Origin: Mesocentrotus franciscanus | Lineage: Eukaryota; Echinodermata; Echinoidea; Camarodonta; Strongylocentrotidae | NCBI GenBank assembly: GCA_037976565.1 | Contig: CP137680.1 | Coordinates: 27,484,873-27,548,872, forward strand | Length of the DNA: 64,000 bases | Reading direction: 5' to 3' | Shown here: one piece after another, positions 10,590 to 22,533 of the stretch | Numbering within the stretch: the stretch's first letter is position 1 | Layout of the letters: the number at the start of each line of letters is the position of its first letter | The notes under the pieces: model-generated | Told to the model about the DNA's origin: nothing | Seen by the model: the letters and a program-made list of their open reading frames with translations, nothing else | Database searches by the model: none | Made by a program: the position numbers and the translations under genes

Positions 10590-11754
10590 GTTCACCAGAA
10601 TCTTCATTTGGTACTGATGCATTCCTTGAGGCCAATGCAATACCGGAAGTACCAGACTCATTCCTTTTGGGTGTGCAAAACAACCAGACTCCACCCACTG
10701 CAATGGTGATTAACCACAGTGAGAGAAATAACAACGTTAACACCAAGTAAGGATTATATGCATTAGGAGTGGTTGCTGGATCTTCAGAATTATATTTATT
10801 GTTGTCTCCAGTAAGTCTCGAGATTATGGTAAAACCAATGGTACCATTGTTGGTCTGGTTGTCATCTCCTTTGGTTCGACACACCACCACTTTCCCGACA
10901 TCTCGTTCAGATATATCCCGTATGAGCAGTGTTCGCCCTCCGTCACGTGTCCATGAACGATTCTCAATATCTTCTTCTATTCCATCTGAACTGTAAAAAC
11001 GCCAATCGACATCCGATTTATCTTCACATTTGATAATGATGTCATTTCCTTCATCAATGTATTGCACCTTTATAATATTTGGGTAGATGCAAGATCGCGT
11101 TACGTCAATGTTTAGAAAATATGCATTGCAGGAAGCGTTATGAACGTTGTTGAAATCGTCAAAGTAGAGAGTTTTAGCTTTGATACTTTGAGATGACCCG
11201 GGGGCATCATCAATTCCATTTTGTCCAATTCCTTTTAATGTCCAAATGACATCGAGTTCACCCGAGTTTACTTCACATGATAATGTCATACTGCCCACTC
11301 CATTTTCATCACTACGCGGGGATGTAACAATGCACTTGGGTACGATATTAGATGGGTCAATTGATTTTACCAAATATTCCTGCAGAATATCATTCCCCAC
11401 TTTACACTGAAAATCATGCTCCTCTTCACCGGATGGTGATAATGAAAGAATTGAAGTTTCATTTCTTCGGGTCGCTTCAATATGATCAAATTTACGAGAA
11501 AAAATGATCACAATATTATCAGCACTAGTAAATTGACACCGATCATTCTGACAGGTGTAGATATGAGCGAAAAAGTTTTGTCCGATATGATACAACCAAG
11601 TAACATCTTCAGTTGAGTTTAAATAACAAGTCAAATTTACTTGCTGGCCAATTAACGCATGTTTTTCAATTATTCCGCCTTGTCCTTCTGCATACAACCA
11701 AGACTGGATCCCAAACAATAGGCCTACAAACGAACGAAATGAGATAGTAGCCAT
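10567..11754 (-). CDS. Ig-superfamily single-pass receptor, copy A
   Basis: 395-codon uninterrupted frame: signal peptide (1-24), three Ig-like domains, TM segment (about 336-359) and a short tail ending ETPLLS. Domain 1 has C43, W53 and C117 plus an extra pair C68/C73. Domain 2 has C160, W171 and C209. Domain 3 has C243, W251 and C292 with a D-V-G before the last Cys. Several N-glycosylation sequons (NLT, NST, NET, NAS, NRS). No ITIM is present in this frame. The start is the ATG before MATISF, conserved in all copies. Likely a cell-surface recognition protein; the ligand is unknown. A whole ectodomain plus TM in one exon is unusual for animal Ig receptors and may reflect a retrocopy origin. 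Confidence 0.85.
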   Translation of the reverse strand: MATISFRSFVGLLFGIQSWLYAEGQGGIIEKHALIGQQVNLTCYLNSTEDVTWLYHIGQNFFAHIYTCQNDRCQFTSADNIVIIFSRKFDHIEATRRNETSILSLSPSGEEEHDFQCKVGNDILQEYLVKSIDPSNIVPKCIVTSPRSDENGVGSMTLSCEVNSGELDVIWTLKGIGQNGIDDAPGSSQSIKAKTLYFDDFNNVHNASCNAYFLNIDVTRSCIYPNIIKVQYIDEGNDIIIKCEDKSDVDWRFYSSDGIEEDIENRSWTRDGGRTLLIRDISERDVGKVVVCRTKGDDNQTNNGTIGFTIISRLTGDNNKYNSEDPATTPNAYNPYLVLTLLFLSLWLITIAVGGVWLFCTPKRNESGTSGIALASRNASVPNEDSGERETPLLS

Positions 11755-12830
11755 GGTTCTCAGATATGATATTCAGATGCCCAATGGCACAATGCGCATT
11801 ACATTATATACACCGTGCAGAAGCCCCTCCGAATAAGTAGCACATTGCGATCGAATGTGCTCTATGAGAATAAAGCAAGTTCATCACATATAGGAGCGCA
11901 TAGATGGCTCTGATTCCACATACAATGGCGTGCACCGTGTTGAGGTTTGGTATTCATCCATTCGTAGATGGCGTACGCAGTCTGAAGTTGGAAGGTTTCA
12001 TGGAGTCCGAGTATGCTTTTGAATATCTGAAATTAAAAGGGGCTGCATAACCAAAATGAAAATGGTTTCTTTGTTATTGATTTTTCCATTTTGGGGTTAA
12101 ATATTGCAGCCTGAGGGCAGAATTTTTACAATGAAAATATATATATGAAAATGTATACATAGGCCTAGTAATCACAGACATGTGAGAGAGGGAATTGGGA
12201 CCGAGAGAGAGAGAGAGAGAGAGGTGGAAGGAGGGAGAGAGAGATTAAAGAAGAGAGAGGAAGAGAGATGGAAGGAGAGAAAGGGATTACATGAGAGGGA
12301 GAGAGAGAGAGAGAGAGAGATAGACAGACAGAGAAAGGAGAGATTGTTTAAATAACAAGCATCGGGTTTATATGAATGAATGATGAATGAATGAATGAAT
12401 GAATGATGATTTTTTTTTTACCTGACTGCTAAGAAAGCATAAATGCTTGTTAGTAAGCAACCCCCTCCTAAAGTGCTTTTGCAGTTTTTTACAGTAAGTT
12501 TCATTCACTTGATGAATGTTAAAAAGAAAAAGACAATGACAAAAAAGTGACGTTGTGAACAAAAAGATTGACATTTCTCTATCAACATAATGAAGGGTTG
12601 GAGGGCTGTCCTTTCATTTAAAACATATTTTAGAATTGATGTATGGACTTGTCAACTACAGGAAAAGGCTTATCAACATTTCCCTCTATTTTGTTCTGCT
12701 ACAAGTCATGTAATATTTGGGCATTAACCTTTGTTAGGTATTTCCTCAAATTCCCTCTGGCATTTTAATTTACGTCAAATGAGGAATTTGTCGAGATCTG
12801 TTGCATTTCTTATTAATACTACTTAAAGGT
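11755..12830. other. Receptor upstream region, unit A
   Basis: Shared with B (26148-27180) and C (40599-41480). It contains the presumed promoter, GA microsatellites (12209-12230 and 12300-12320) and an (ATGA)n stretch near 12373-12405 found only in A. Short frames here are not consistent between copies. Confidence 0.5.
11804..11810 (-). promoter_or_regulatory. Candidate TATA box, copy A
   Basis: TATATAA on the minus strand about 50 bp before the receptor ATG. The aligned site is degraded in B (TGTAAAATG, around 26205) and C (GGTTAATAATG, around 40693), so the copies could differ in promoter strength. Confidence 0.3.
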
Positions 12831-14280
12831 AATACAAAGTTTTGGTATGGGGTCATGAATTTGGTTCAAATGAACATATTGGAAACATATGCGATTTTAC
12901 AATATTCAATGATCGTTGTCGCGGTTGAAATCGAGTCTAATACTTTTGTGTGTTTTTTCAAATTTTGTGGACCCTCCGACAGGCCATTTTATTGAAAATC
13001 AATCTCTGAATAACATATTTGAATACATGTACAAATGAATATAATATTATATTATACTTTAGAATAATATAAACATAATGAATATCAAACATAATAAGCG
13101 ATTACTAAAAGCGTAGCATATTGATAATAATAATATGATAATAATAATATTGTTTACAATATTACTGTACAAACAGAACATAGATTTAAAAATATATTTA
13201 AAAAAACAATGCAACATCATGACTTAAAATTCTTCGGGAAATTCAATATAATAATACTAAACGATCAAAATCCTCTCAAAATTTATCAATTTTTTACCGA
13301 ATTTGTCAGTTTTGTTAGCAAGTATGCTAACTTGCCTCTCATTTGTGTAACTATTACTGATATATTGTTTTATTGTCTGGAAGGACGGTATAGACTTTTG
13401 TATTCGAGAAAAATATAATTGTTGTTTAGTCCAAATTATCATTTCGTTTCTCAATGAAACCTAACAAAACATTTATTAAAGACCGTTTTATTCTACAGCG
13501 TGTTACAGAGTTTAACCAGTCAGTCAAACGACTCTAAATCAATTTGGTCACGTTACACGAGTAAACAAAGTACACCATGTCTTCTTCTTCTCTTCCACAA
13601 AGGGAAAAGTTCTTATTTAGAATTATTTTGATTTTCACAAGATCTTTATTCAAATATAGTATTCTATTTAAAAGTCTGTACTGAAAGTACCGAACTGTTG
13701 CATGCATTGTACAGCGAAACATAACCCTGAAATAATAATGCATATATTTATCATCAAATAATATACCATCAGCATGCCATCTATTACATACTATATTCAA
13801 ATGATCGTCCTTTTTTTAAACATGGTTTGATATCTATGTCTACATCCTTTTTTATCTTTCAACAAGCATGAAATAATTATATGCAGGGCATAATGTGATG
13901 AAATTGTAAATAATAAACTATTTATGTTGTATAGCTCCCTCTCATGACTGATATTACTTTAGCTTTAAAACAATATTTCTTGACTACAATCGACCAATTT
14001 GCTATTCCCGTTTGGAAATTATATATCAGAAAGGCATATTCTGAGATTTTCATGGTCGTAGCTACCATGGAATGGCCTTCGGTGCTATTTGAAATATTTA
14101 AAATTTACCGGGAGCACCGGTAAATTTTGATTATTTAATTTCTCGAAAGCAGAAGTGTTTTAGGAGCTAAAATTTTTAGTGCTAATAATAAATCCACAGG
14201 GGCACCCAAATATATCAAAATTTTAAAGAATTATTATCCATCCAATTTTCAAAATTTCCCAAAACTTTGCATTACCTTTA
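12831..14280. other. Unit A-specific AT-rich region
   Basis: Not present in B or C, which instead continue into the Cys/His-rich gene region. Very AT-rich, with one recognisable LINE scrap (13534-13800, minus). Confidence 0.6.
13534..13800 (-). pseudogene. LINE polyprotein fragment
   Basis: The minus-strand frame includes VRYFQYRLLNRILYLNKDL and KIKI, then FSLCGREEEDMVYFVYSC. This is the pattern FQ(Y/F)(R/K)...RI...N..L.K..I....C..C...E....H.F..C typical of the C-terminal zinc-knuckle region of L1/Tx1-like non-LTR retrotransposons, and it resembles the region at 56930-57090. About 88 codons; no catalytic domain. Confidence 0.6.
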
Positions 14281-14284
14281 ACAT

Positions 14285-14324
14285 CCTCATGTTTTCTACT
14301 TTTTCCCATCAGATCAAACATAGA
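14285..14324 (+). pseudogene. Leftover exon boundary of the Cys/His-rich gene, unit A
   Basis: TTTTCTACTTTTTCCCATCAG (with its AG) followed by ATCAAACATAGAGGG matches the acceptor and first bases of the exon at 27186-27220 in B. The ATG of B reads ATA here. An inverted dispersed repeat (14325-14475) replaces the rest. Confidence 0.55.
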
Positions 14325-14475
14325 GGGATGAATAAAATGGGCACACAGTAAGATGAAATTCCTTGAAGGCTTGTGCACCTTTATATCACGATAGCTGTGC
14401 CAAAGTCGGGGTGATTGCAGGGCCGTCAAGGGGAACGTTACCCTGTCATTATCATTAATGTTATCATAAATTATT
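14325..14475 (-). repeat. Inverted dispersed AGCGCTT-type repeat
   Basis: Reverse complement matches 28140-28290 (words CAATCACCCCGACTTTGGCA and AAGCCTTCAAGGAATTTCAT), i.e. a piece found in direct orientation downstream of the Cys/His-rich gene in B and C. Confidence 0.6.
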
Positions 14476-14483
14476 GTTCTTAA

Positions 14484-15056
14484 AGGGAAATCCAACCCAA
14501 ATAGTCAACGACTCTAAAAGAAAGCAGAAAATCAGAGAAGCAAACTGATGAAAGTTTCAATTAAATCTGACTAAATATAAGAAAACTATAAATTTTTTGA
14601 AAGTTGTAATCACTATACGTATGGGCACTTCACATTGGCTGAAGTGGTAATGTCAATATGATATAGTGCCGGACTACTTTCCCATCTGTTCCAACATATA
14701 AAATGACTAAAACTTAAATTTTGTATAAAAGTTCATTGCTCAGGAGGGTCTATTCTTTATAGAGGGCCTATAATAATATGCTTTATATCTACAATATATT
14801 TTGAGTAGTGCCCCAAGGGAGAAGGAACTAACTAGAAAAACATAAATTAATGATATGATAATGGGAGAGTTATCCACGTCCTACGTCACAATCCACTGAC
14901 CAAACTACCAATTTTAAATTCGCATAGACTTAGTGATCTCATATTTCAAACATTCGTAACTTCCTTACTATTGGTTCGATTCATTTCAAGCTTTTGCCAT
15001 TCTGTTTTCTGTTATTTTTCATACAAATCAACTTATTACAAGGGTTGGATTGCCCT
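14484..15056. mobile_element. TTAA-target MITE at the A/B boundary
   Basis: 573 bp, flanked by TTAA (14480-14483 and 15057-15060). Terminal inverted repeats are AGGGAAATCCAACCC on the left and AGGGCAATCCAACCC read from the right. No coding capacity. A family different from the MITE at 2333. It ends exactly where homology of unit B begins. Confidence 0.8.
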
Positions 15057-15547
15057 TTAAGTTAAAGGTAGTGTCTAATGAATGACTATGGTTTTTCATT
15101 TCTTCACATTACAGAAATTGTATTTGATGTAATTAAAAAACCTGAACTGCCTTTTTCTTACTGAAGGTCTTTGGGAATATCAAAAATTTAGAAATATTAA
15201 AAAGTATTTTTCAGTGGAAATTTAAGCTTATTTTCCTTAGAAATGAGGACAGGGTTAGGGTCAACTTTTACATTCTCTCTCCATTAGATGGACTTTAAAC
15301 TATTTATTCATTGCTGTAAGTTTTGTCAATATCTTGTTGGGACAAAAAATATCTTGTAATCTTGTCTGTGAACTTTTAAAAATATGGAAATATCATTTTT
15401 TTCTTTCTTATTCCCTGTTTATTTATTTGGTGATGGTCGACACTGATTTATGTAAAGAATAAGAAATAGTGCATGCAATGTATAAGTAGCTTATTTTGTG
15501 TATATTTTTGGTTAAAGTTACAAATGTATATAGATATCTTTTAATTA

Positions 15548-15735
15548 GGGGAGTTGGCTCAGTCGGTAAAGCGTCTGCCTGTCGAACCCAAGATCATGGG
15601 TTCGAATTCAACCCAGACAGATGACTGAAGCCTGCTTTGTGTGTTAACGTGCCCCTCCCCTGTTTCATGGATGCAGGCTATATTACAGCGGAAAAGACTG
15701 CATCCCTCAGATAGGACGTTATGAATTGTACTTTG
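15548..15735 (+). mobile_element. tRNA-derived SINE, unit B
   Basis: Orthologous by position to the SINE at 601. Both promoter boxes match the internal pol III consensus. Substitutions and small indels separate it from the A copy. Confidence 0.8.
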
Positions 15736-15949
15736 CCATAATAGAAATATGATAGTGCATTACCATTGATTGTAAAGCTATGATAGATTGAAGGAGATGT
15801 GATTGATTTAACCTGTTGAGGAAGATTTCATTTTGCTATCAATGACACTCATTTCATGTTTGTCCAGATTCTGTCCCTTTTGATATATTATTTTTCTTCA
15901 GTCATCTTTGTCCCCCTCCCTGACACGCATCCCACACAGAACGTGACAT

Positions 15950-16190
15950 CTCCCTAATCGCACGATCCCTGACAAAAATGAAAGTTTCAGCGTTGAGGGT
16001 GTGCTGTACAAATTCAATAACACAAACATTGGCCGAGTATTCAAGAGCAACCACTTTCAAAATGTATTTCACTACAATATCATGGGCCGTACCTGGATTG
16101 CTTAATTTAGCAGTCTGCTAGGACCCGGAGTAATTGAGCTTTTGTGTGTCCAGCAGGAGAGTACAAATGGACATTGGGATACACAGCCAA
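15950..16190 (-). pseudogene. Decayed unrecognised coding remnant, unit B (shortened)
   Basis: Counterpart of 974-1413 with about 220 bp missing between 15988 and 16005, leaving only the ends of the remnant. Confidence 0.3.
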
Positions 16191-17110
16191 TATTGGTAGA
16201 AATATTTTACCATTCCTAGACTACAATCTAAGCAAATATTTCAGTCTGAACATTGTCCAAATATTTTGACAGGGATAGTTTAGTCCTTCTGTATCAGAAT
16301 GAAAATGTTTAGAAATTTGACAAAAATCTGCGCCCTCCTCTTGATACATGATATTGTCTGCTTGTTGAGAGCCTTTAATAAGGGCAGTAGATCACATTCT
16401 TTCCCTGATCTGGCGCTCAACAAATGATAAATTATGTTGTGTTGGTCAATGAATGACAATGCTACAGACAGCATTATAAGAACTATTTGAAAGCCTGCTC
16501 CTTGGTATTTCTTACCCCGAAGTCTTATGTATTATGTATGATCACCAAGTATGTAATGAATGAAGGCTACATTGTAAGAATGTTGGAAGGACAATTCATT
16601 TCTATGCTCTATATTTGAAATCTGTATCTATTTATGCAATACTGCAATGAAACATCCTTATATGTAGATATTTTGTTTGGAATGGTGTAGCCGGGGGGTA
16701 TTGAATAAAGTAGATATTTATATTTTGATGCAACGTTGCATTTCTTTCAATATAACCAAAGTAATGTTCTTATTACTTCATTCTTTCAAAACAAACTCAA
16801 GTTGTTGTGACAAAAGTGCCCATCAATAATTTCTGTTAATGGACATATGTACAATATGCTAGCATATATGCATCTCTTGTAGTATTAGTCCTTTCAGATT
16901 ATAATATATGCATTTGATATTGGGTATTCCTTCTTTCTGAGATTGATTATTAAAAATGCTGAAAACTAAAGATAAAATTATTCTTTTGGTACTGATTGTG
17001 TTTTTTGTTTCACTGACAATGAGAGTATGCTTGTTATCAGTGGTGTCACAAGGGGGGCACTTGAGTTGGGAGGGGGCTTGGCCGAGGTGAGGATGGGGCT
17101 CTGGTGTTAA

Positions 17111-17605
17111 AGTGACTCGGTAACATTGTTGAAAGTTGATAAAAAAACTGCGTAATTTTGTATGAAATGTTACTTATTATATTCCTTCTACTGTACAATC
17201 CCTCTAACGTGCAAAAAATCCTGAATTTTTTTTAAAACCACAATTATATCTATGGTTTTCTTTGAAGGCGTCACTGTGCAACACCCTCTAACAGTATATT
17301 CTCCCAACCTTTTTTTAATTTTCCCAACCGTTTTTCGATGAAGAAATTACATAAGACAGGCATTTAAAAATCTTTCAACACTTAAATATCTGGAATGGTA
17401 TATAGAGCCAATTTATTGCTTTGTGACGAATTACATTCACCTAAAATGTAATTAAATTGTAATAATATAGTTGGGAGAATTGAGGAATCGATCAGATCAG
17501 TTTTTCCCAATTTGTATCATCAATAATGGTCTGTTTTCACTCAAACATCTAGCATTGAAGCATTTGCAGCATTTTCTCTCATCTGAACAATGTTACCAAG
17601 TCCCT
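17111..17605. mobile_element. TTAA-target MITE, unit B
   Basis: Copy of the element at 2333, flanked by TTAA at 17107-17110 and 17606-17609. It was duplicated with the unit rather than inserted independently. Confidence 0.85.
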
Positions 17606-17612
17606 TTAATAT

Positions 17613-18375
17613 GTAGATGAAAAGTAATAAGAGAATAAGACGTGGGGTATTTTCTTTACATTTCGCCCCCCCCCCTTCCCTTTCTTTCACTATTTGTCTC
17701 TTTTCCCAATGTTTTCCTTCAATTCAATATGGCCTGGGGAGGGTAGGGGGCATCTGGGTTTTCCTTCTCCCCCACTTTTTTTCCCTAAATTTCTCTTTAA
17801 CCTCTTTCTTTCTTTTCTTCTCATAAACTCCTGCTCAACCCCACTTCTTTCTTCTTGCTCTTTCTATCTCAGATTTTCTTTCTCTCTCACATATTCTTTT
17901 TATTATTTTCCATTTCTAATTTTTTGCCCTTTCATTCATCCTTTCTTTCATTGTGTCCTCCTCCCCCTCTCACTCTCTCTCTCTCTCTCTCTCTCTCTCA
18001 ATCCAATGTAATACTCACCATTTCTCTATCTTTTTTGTTGTGTTGCTTTTCTCAATCAAAATAACGGGGGAGGGCCTTTTTCTTGTTCTTTCTAGCTCAG
18101 ATTGTTTTGTATCTCACCCATTCCTGTAAATTGTTTTCAATTTCTCCCCTTTGCCTCTTCTTTCTTCTGCCATATTCCTTTCTTTCTGAGATCCCCCACT
18201 CTCTGTCTCCCCCCTCTCTCAATCTAATGTACCACTTTTCTCTATCTTGTTTTGTTTCTTTCTCCCCCCCCCCCCTCCGCCCTTCTGATTCAACAAACAC
18301 ACAATAATACAAAATAACAAATCTATAAGGATTTATAAACAGTGCTATGAAATACAAAAATAAAAAATAAAAAAG
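17613..18375. repeat. Polypyrimidine tract, unit B
   Basis: Counterpart of 2837-3616. The CT run at 17970-17998 differs in length from A. Confidence 0.8.
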
Positions 18376-18928
18376 GATGAGTTTCGAGTTTAGTGCAGCA
18401 GACAACCCACGCACCATGATTACGGTGTATTGGGTTTAAGTCCGTTAGCTTCAGTCTCAAACGATATCCACTACACCACGGCTCACCCCGACGTAACATA
18501 CCGTATTTTTACTATTTATCACACACAAAACATTGCACCACCATCATTATTCAGTAGGCCCTACTTTGCCAGAGAGGGCGATAAACACATAAAAGTAATA
18601 ATTCGATGGCAAAAATACAAGTAACACCATAAGTCTAGTCACCATTTATATCATCATAGTTCTTATACTGTTTTAATTGTTCTCTTGTTTTTTAATGGTA
18701 TTATGGTATTGAGTTAAAGCAGATGTCTCACCTCCTTGGTACAAGTTATTTTCACAATTTATTACAGACTCTGAAGTATTGCACCATCAAAATCAGTGAA
18801 CTGAAGCGTTCAGTGATCGACATATGACTCATGATAATTATTCTATTTATCGCCGTTGAGGGCGACACAAAATATAAAAACAGTCTGTGGAAAAAAAAGT
18901 TAGAAAAGCAAAAAGAAATCAATATATA

Positions 18929-18985
<57 letters not shown>

Positions 18986-19213
18986 TAAATGTGAGAGGAG
19001 ACCGATTCACTATCATTCTTATCATATTTCCTATACTGATTTATAGTTTCTCTTGTTTTTATGGATTTGATATTAGGTTTTACTAAAATTAAAAATATAT
19101 ATATATATATAAACCTTGAAGTGGGGTAGAGGGGAGGGGGAGGGGCTAAATCAATAATACGTGAATGAAGAATCATCTTGCTTCAAAGTTTTAAAAGAAA
19201 TATGGTACCCATC

Positions 19214-19249
<36 letters not shown>

Positions 19250-20542
19250 CACCTCTCCCTCTCCCTGCCCCCCACCCCTCTCTCTCTCTCTCTCTCAATC
19301 TAGCGTGTGTTTTTGGGTTTTACAGACGTGTATCAATCAGATATGATTATTTACGTCTGGGGACCGACCTTTAACGTCACCATCCGAAAGACGCTATCGT
19401 ACCACTTTTCTCTATCTTGTTTTGTTTCTTTCTCCCCCGCCCGCCCTCTTGATTAAACAAACAAACAAAATAATACAACATAACAAATTTATAAGCAATT
19501 ATAAATATTCCGATGAAATGAAAAAATAAAAAATAAAAAGGATGAATTTCGAGTTAAGTGTAGCAGACAACCCACGCACCATGATTATGGCCGTGTATTG
19601 GGTTTAAGTCCGTTAGCTTCAGTCTCAAACGATATCCACTACACCACGGCTCACCCCGACAAAACACACCATAATTTCACTATTTATCACACACAAAATA
19701 TTGCACCACCATCGTTATTCAGTACTTTGCCAGAGAGGGCGATAAACACATAAAAGTAATAATTCGGTGGCAAAAATACAAGTAACACTATAGAAGTCTA
19801 ACAACCAGGCCTGCTAACAACCATTATCATCATAGTTCTTATACTGTTTTAATTGTTCTCTTGTTTTTAACGGTAGTATGTTATTGGGTTAAAGTCTGGT
19901 TGCTTCAGTCTCAAAAGATATCCACTACACCACGGCACACCCCGACAAAGTACAAGTTATTTTCACAATTTATTACAGACTGAACTATTGCACCATCAAA
20001 ATCAGTGAACTGAAGCGTTCAGTGATGGAAATATGACTCATGATAATTATTCTATTTATCGCCGTTGAGGGCGACACACAATATAAAAACAGTCTGTGAA
20101 AAAAAGGTTAGAAAAGCAAAAAGAAATCAATATATAGATATGTGAGAAGAAACCGATTCACTATTATTCTTATCATATTTCCTATACTGATTCAAAGTTT
20201 TTCAAGTTTTTATAGTTTCGATATTAGGTTTTTTTTATTTAAAACTTGAAGTGGGGGTAGAGGAAGGGGAGGGGCTAAATCAATAATACATGCATGAACG
20301 AAGAATCATCATGCTTCGAAGTTTTAAATGAAATATGGTACCTCTCTCTCTCTCTCTCTCAGCTTTATTGATCTCTCTGTTTCTGAAAGTCTCTCTAATA
20401 CTAAAATATTTTCTATGAGGAACAATACGTTTTTCAAAGAAAAAAATGTCAAAAGGATTAGTGTCGAGTTCAGTGTACTAGACAACCCCCCATTATTATG
20501 GTATCGGGTTTAGATTATATCGTTTGAGACTGAAGCTAACGG
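18376..20542. repeat. Direct repeats with tRNA-like segment, unit B
   Basis: Near-identical counterpart of 3617-5792, with a (TA)n run at 18929-18990. Confidence 0.65.
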
Positions 20543-20689
20543 CGACGGCGATGACTTCTCCAGGGTGAAGTACAGATGACTCTCATTGTTGCTTTTGCGA
20601 TTCCCTTTGTTTTCATCTGTGTTGTTTACTTCGGGTTCGAAGACGTGGTAATGGGCGCGCGCTGTTGTTTGTATTTTGATGTGTCAGGA
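20543..20689 (-). pseudogene. Orphan remnant of receptor tail exon, unit B
   Basis: Counterpart of 5793-5937, duplicated with the unit; the frame is open in the same way. It is missing from unit C, where 35130 joins directly into the LINE fragment. Confidence 0.65.
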
Positions 20690-20868
20690 TCCAGTGGCGG
20701 ATCCAGCCCCCTCCCCTAGCAAAAAAACACGTTATGTTTACCTTTTTTGTTAATAAAATTAGTGCTCACTACCCCCTCCACCAAGAGCGAAATATCGGGG
20801 TGGGGCGATTTTTCAAATTTTCGAGGGCAAAAAAGAAAGAAAAACAAAATTGCTCATTACCCCTCCCC

Positions 20869-21286
20869 TTGGGTAATGATCTTTCCCAGGTTGTCACCTT
20901 CTCTCCTAGAAATGAGTCCAAAATATTGCAACTTGTTCTTATCTATCTTCTGGCATAGGGTGACCTTCGCTCCAATGTGGTTCTTGACAAAATCATTTGA
21001 TTCATGAGCCTTCCAGGATATCCTGAGCATCCTCCTCCAACACTACATTTCGAAAGTGTGGATTTTCGTTCTAAATGCTGCTCCAAGAGCCCACGTCTCT
21101 GATCCATATATAGCAATTGGAAAGACCAAAGCATTCATCATATGAATCTTGGTGTTCCTTGAGATCCCTCTGTCTTTCCAGATGTCAGTAAAGCTTATGG
21201 CGGATGATCTAGTCATGGCGAGACGTCGTCTTATTTCTTGTGAGCTTCCACCACCATCCACAATCAGAGAGCCCAGAAGTTGAAAG
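20869..21286 (-). pseudogene. LINE reverse-transcriptase 3' fragment, unit B
   Basis: Counterpart of 6118-6535 with the same TAG in place of the conserved Trp codon. Confidence 0.75.
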
Positions 21287-22094
21287 TGTTGACTACTTCT
21301 GATAATTGCCCTGTTCCGTTCTAAAAAGTGCCCTTTTTCTGGTGAGTGCCGCTTATCAGGTGCGAGAAGTGCCCCATTTCCCCTCAGATAATTCCCCTTT
21401 TTACTTTGAAACGTGCTCCTTTTCTTTAAATGCCCCCTTTCTATTCAACATAAGATGTAAGACTATTAAGAGCAACTTTCTCTTTAATTTCACCCAAAAC
21501 TCGCTCGCTACGCTCGCTACCATTTGAAGTTGATATAATTTTTGTGTCTAATTATAGGTCTTTTCATTCTTTAATGAGATTGTGATTCAAACCCCATCAG
21601 GATTGTGTTCTCCTCTTTATAAGATGCAATTTTTCGCACTGCGACTTCACAAATCTTAAATATTTTGCTCGCTCGCTTCGCCCGCCTGCAAATTAATATT
21701 CAGACCATCACACCCAACTGCAAGATATGATGCTAAAGCAGTATCTTGGACCATGTAAAGAGAGAAACAAATGTTGAAATCATCCCTTATAATGTAATCA
21801 CAATGTAGGGATATACCAATGTATAACAATTATGTATTTTCACTTTGAGGTTTTCCTTTGTAGGTACCCCCTTTTTCCCCAGAAAGTGCCCTTTTTGTTG
21901 GTGCCGCCTCCCGCCCCTTTGAAAGATGCTCCGCAGCCCCTGTATAGTACGTATGGCCACATGATAGTATTCGAGGAAAGTTTTCACCATTTCGTGCAAA
22001 GGAATGGTAACAGACATTGCACTGTTACACTCGTTGGTCTTTAGAGTCTTTAGAGGGCATTAACTCTTTGTAAAATAATAATAATAATAACTAA

Positions 22095-22262
22095 GTTTTT
22101 ATATAGCGCTTATTACAATCACTAAGCGCTTCCAAACTTGGAGATTATTACCCCGGCTTTAGATGTGCTGCCATTACGGCGCTCTAGCATTTCAAAGAAT
22201 TAATTCCTGCCAGGTACCCATTTACATCACCTGGGTTGAGTGTGGAATCAAGTTATTGTACT
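22095..22262 (+). repeat. Dispersed AGCGCTT repeat, unit B
   Basis: Positional counterpart of 7343-7510. Confidence 0.65.
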
Positions 22263-22443
22263 TTTGGCTCTAAGCAGAGGACACGACATGAATTGAATTG
22301 ATTTGTGTTGGTATTTATTCAAAAAATCAACATGGCAGCCCAGGGGCTGAATCATATGGAGTTTACAAGGTAAAATGACAAAGACAAAATGTTTTACAAA
22401 TTTATACATATATCATGATAATATATTAATATGAAGGAGAGAA

Positions 22444-22531
<88 letters not shown>
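22444..22531. repeat. GA microsatellite, unit B (expanded)
   Basis: Nearly uninterrupted (GA)n of about 85 bp. It replaces the interrupted form and the adjacent AATTGAGAGACGGG word seen in A. Confidence 0.9.

Positions 22532-22533
<2 letters not shown>

Larger units (their letters stand above)
1..15058. repeat. Segmental duplication unit A
   Basis: First of four related blocks. Position 1 already matches the interior of units C (29605) and D (43411), so the array extends to the left of the window. Collinear landmarks shared with B and C are the tRNA-type SINE, TTAA MITE, CT-rich tract, tRNA-like repeats, LINE fragment, GA microsatellite and Ig receptor gene. A differs after about 12,830, where it has its own AT-rich stretch with a LINE scrap and a TTAA MITE instead of the Cys/His-rich gene region. 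Confidence 0.9.
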
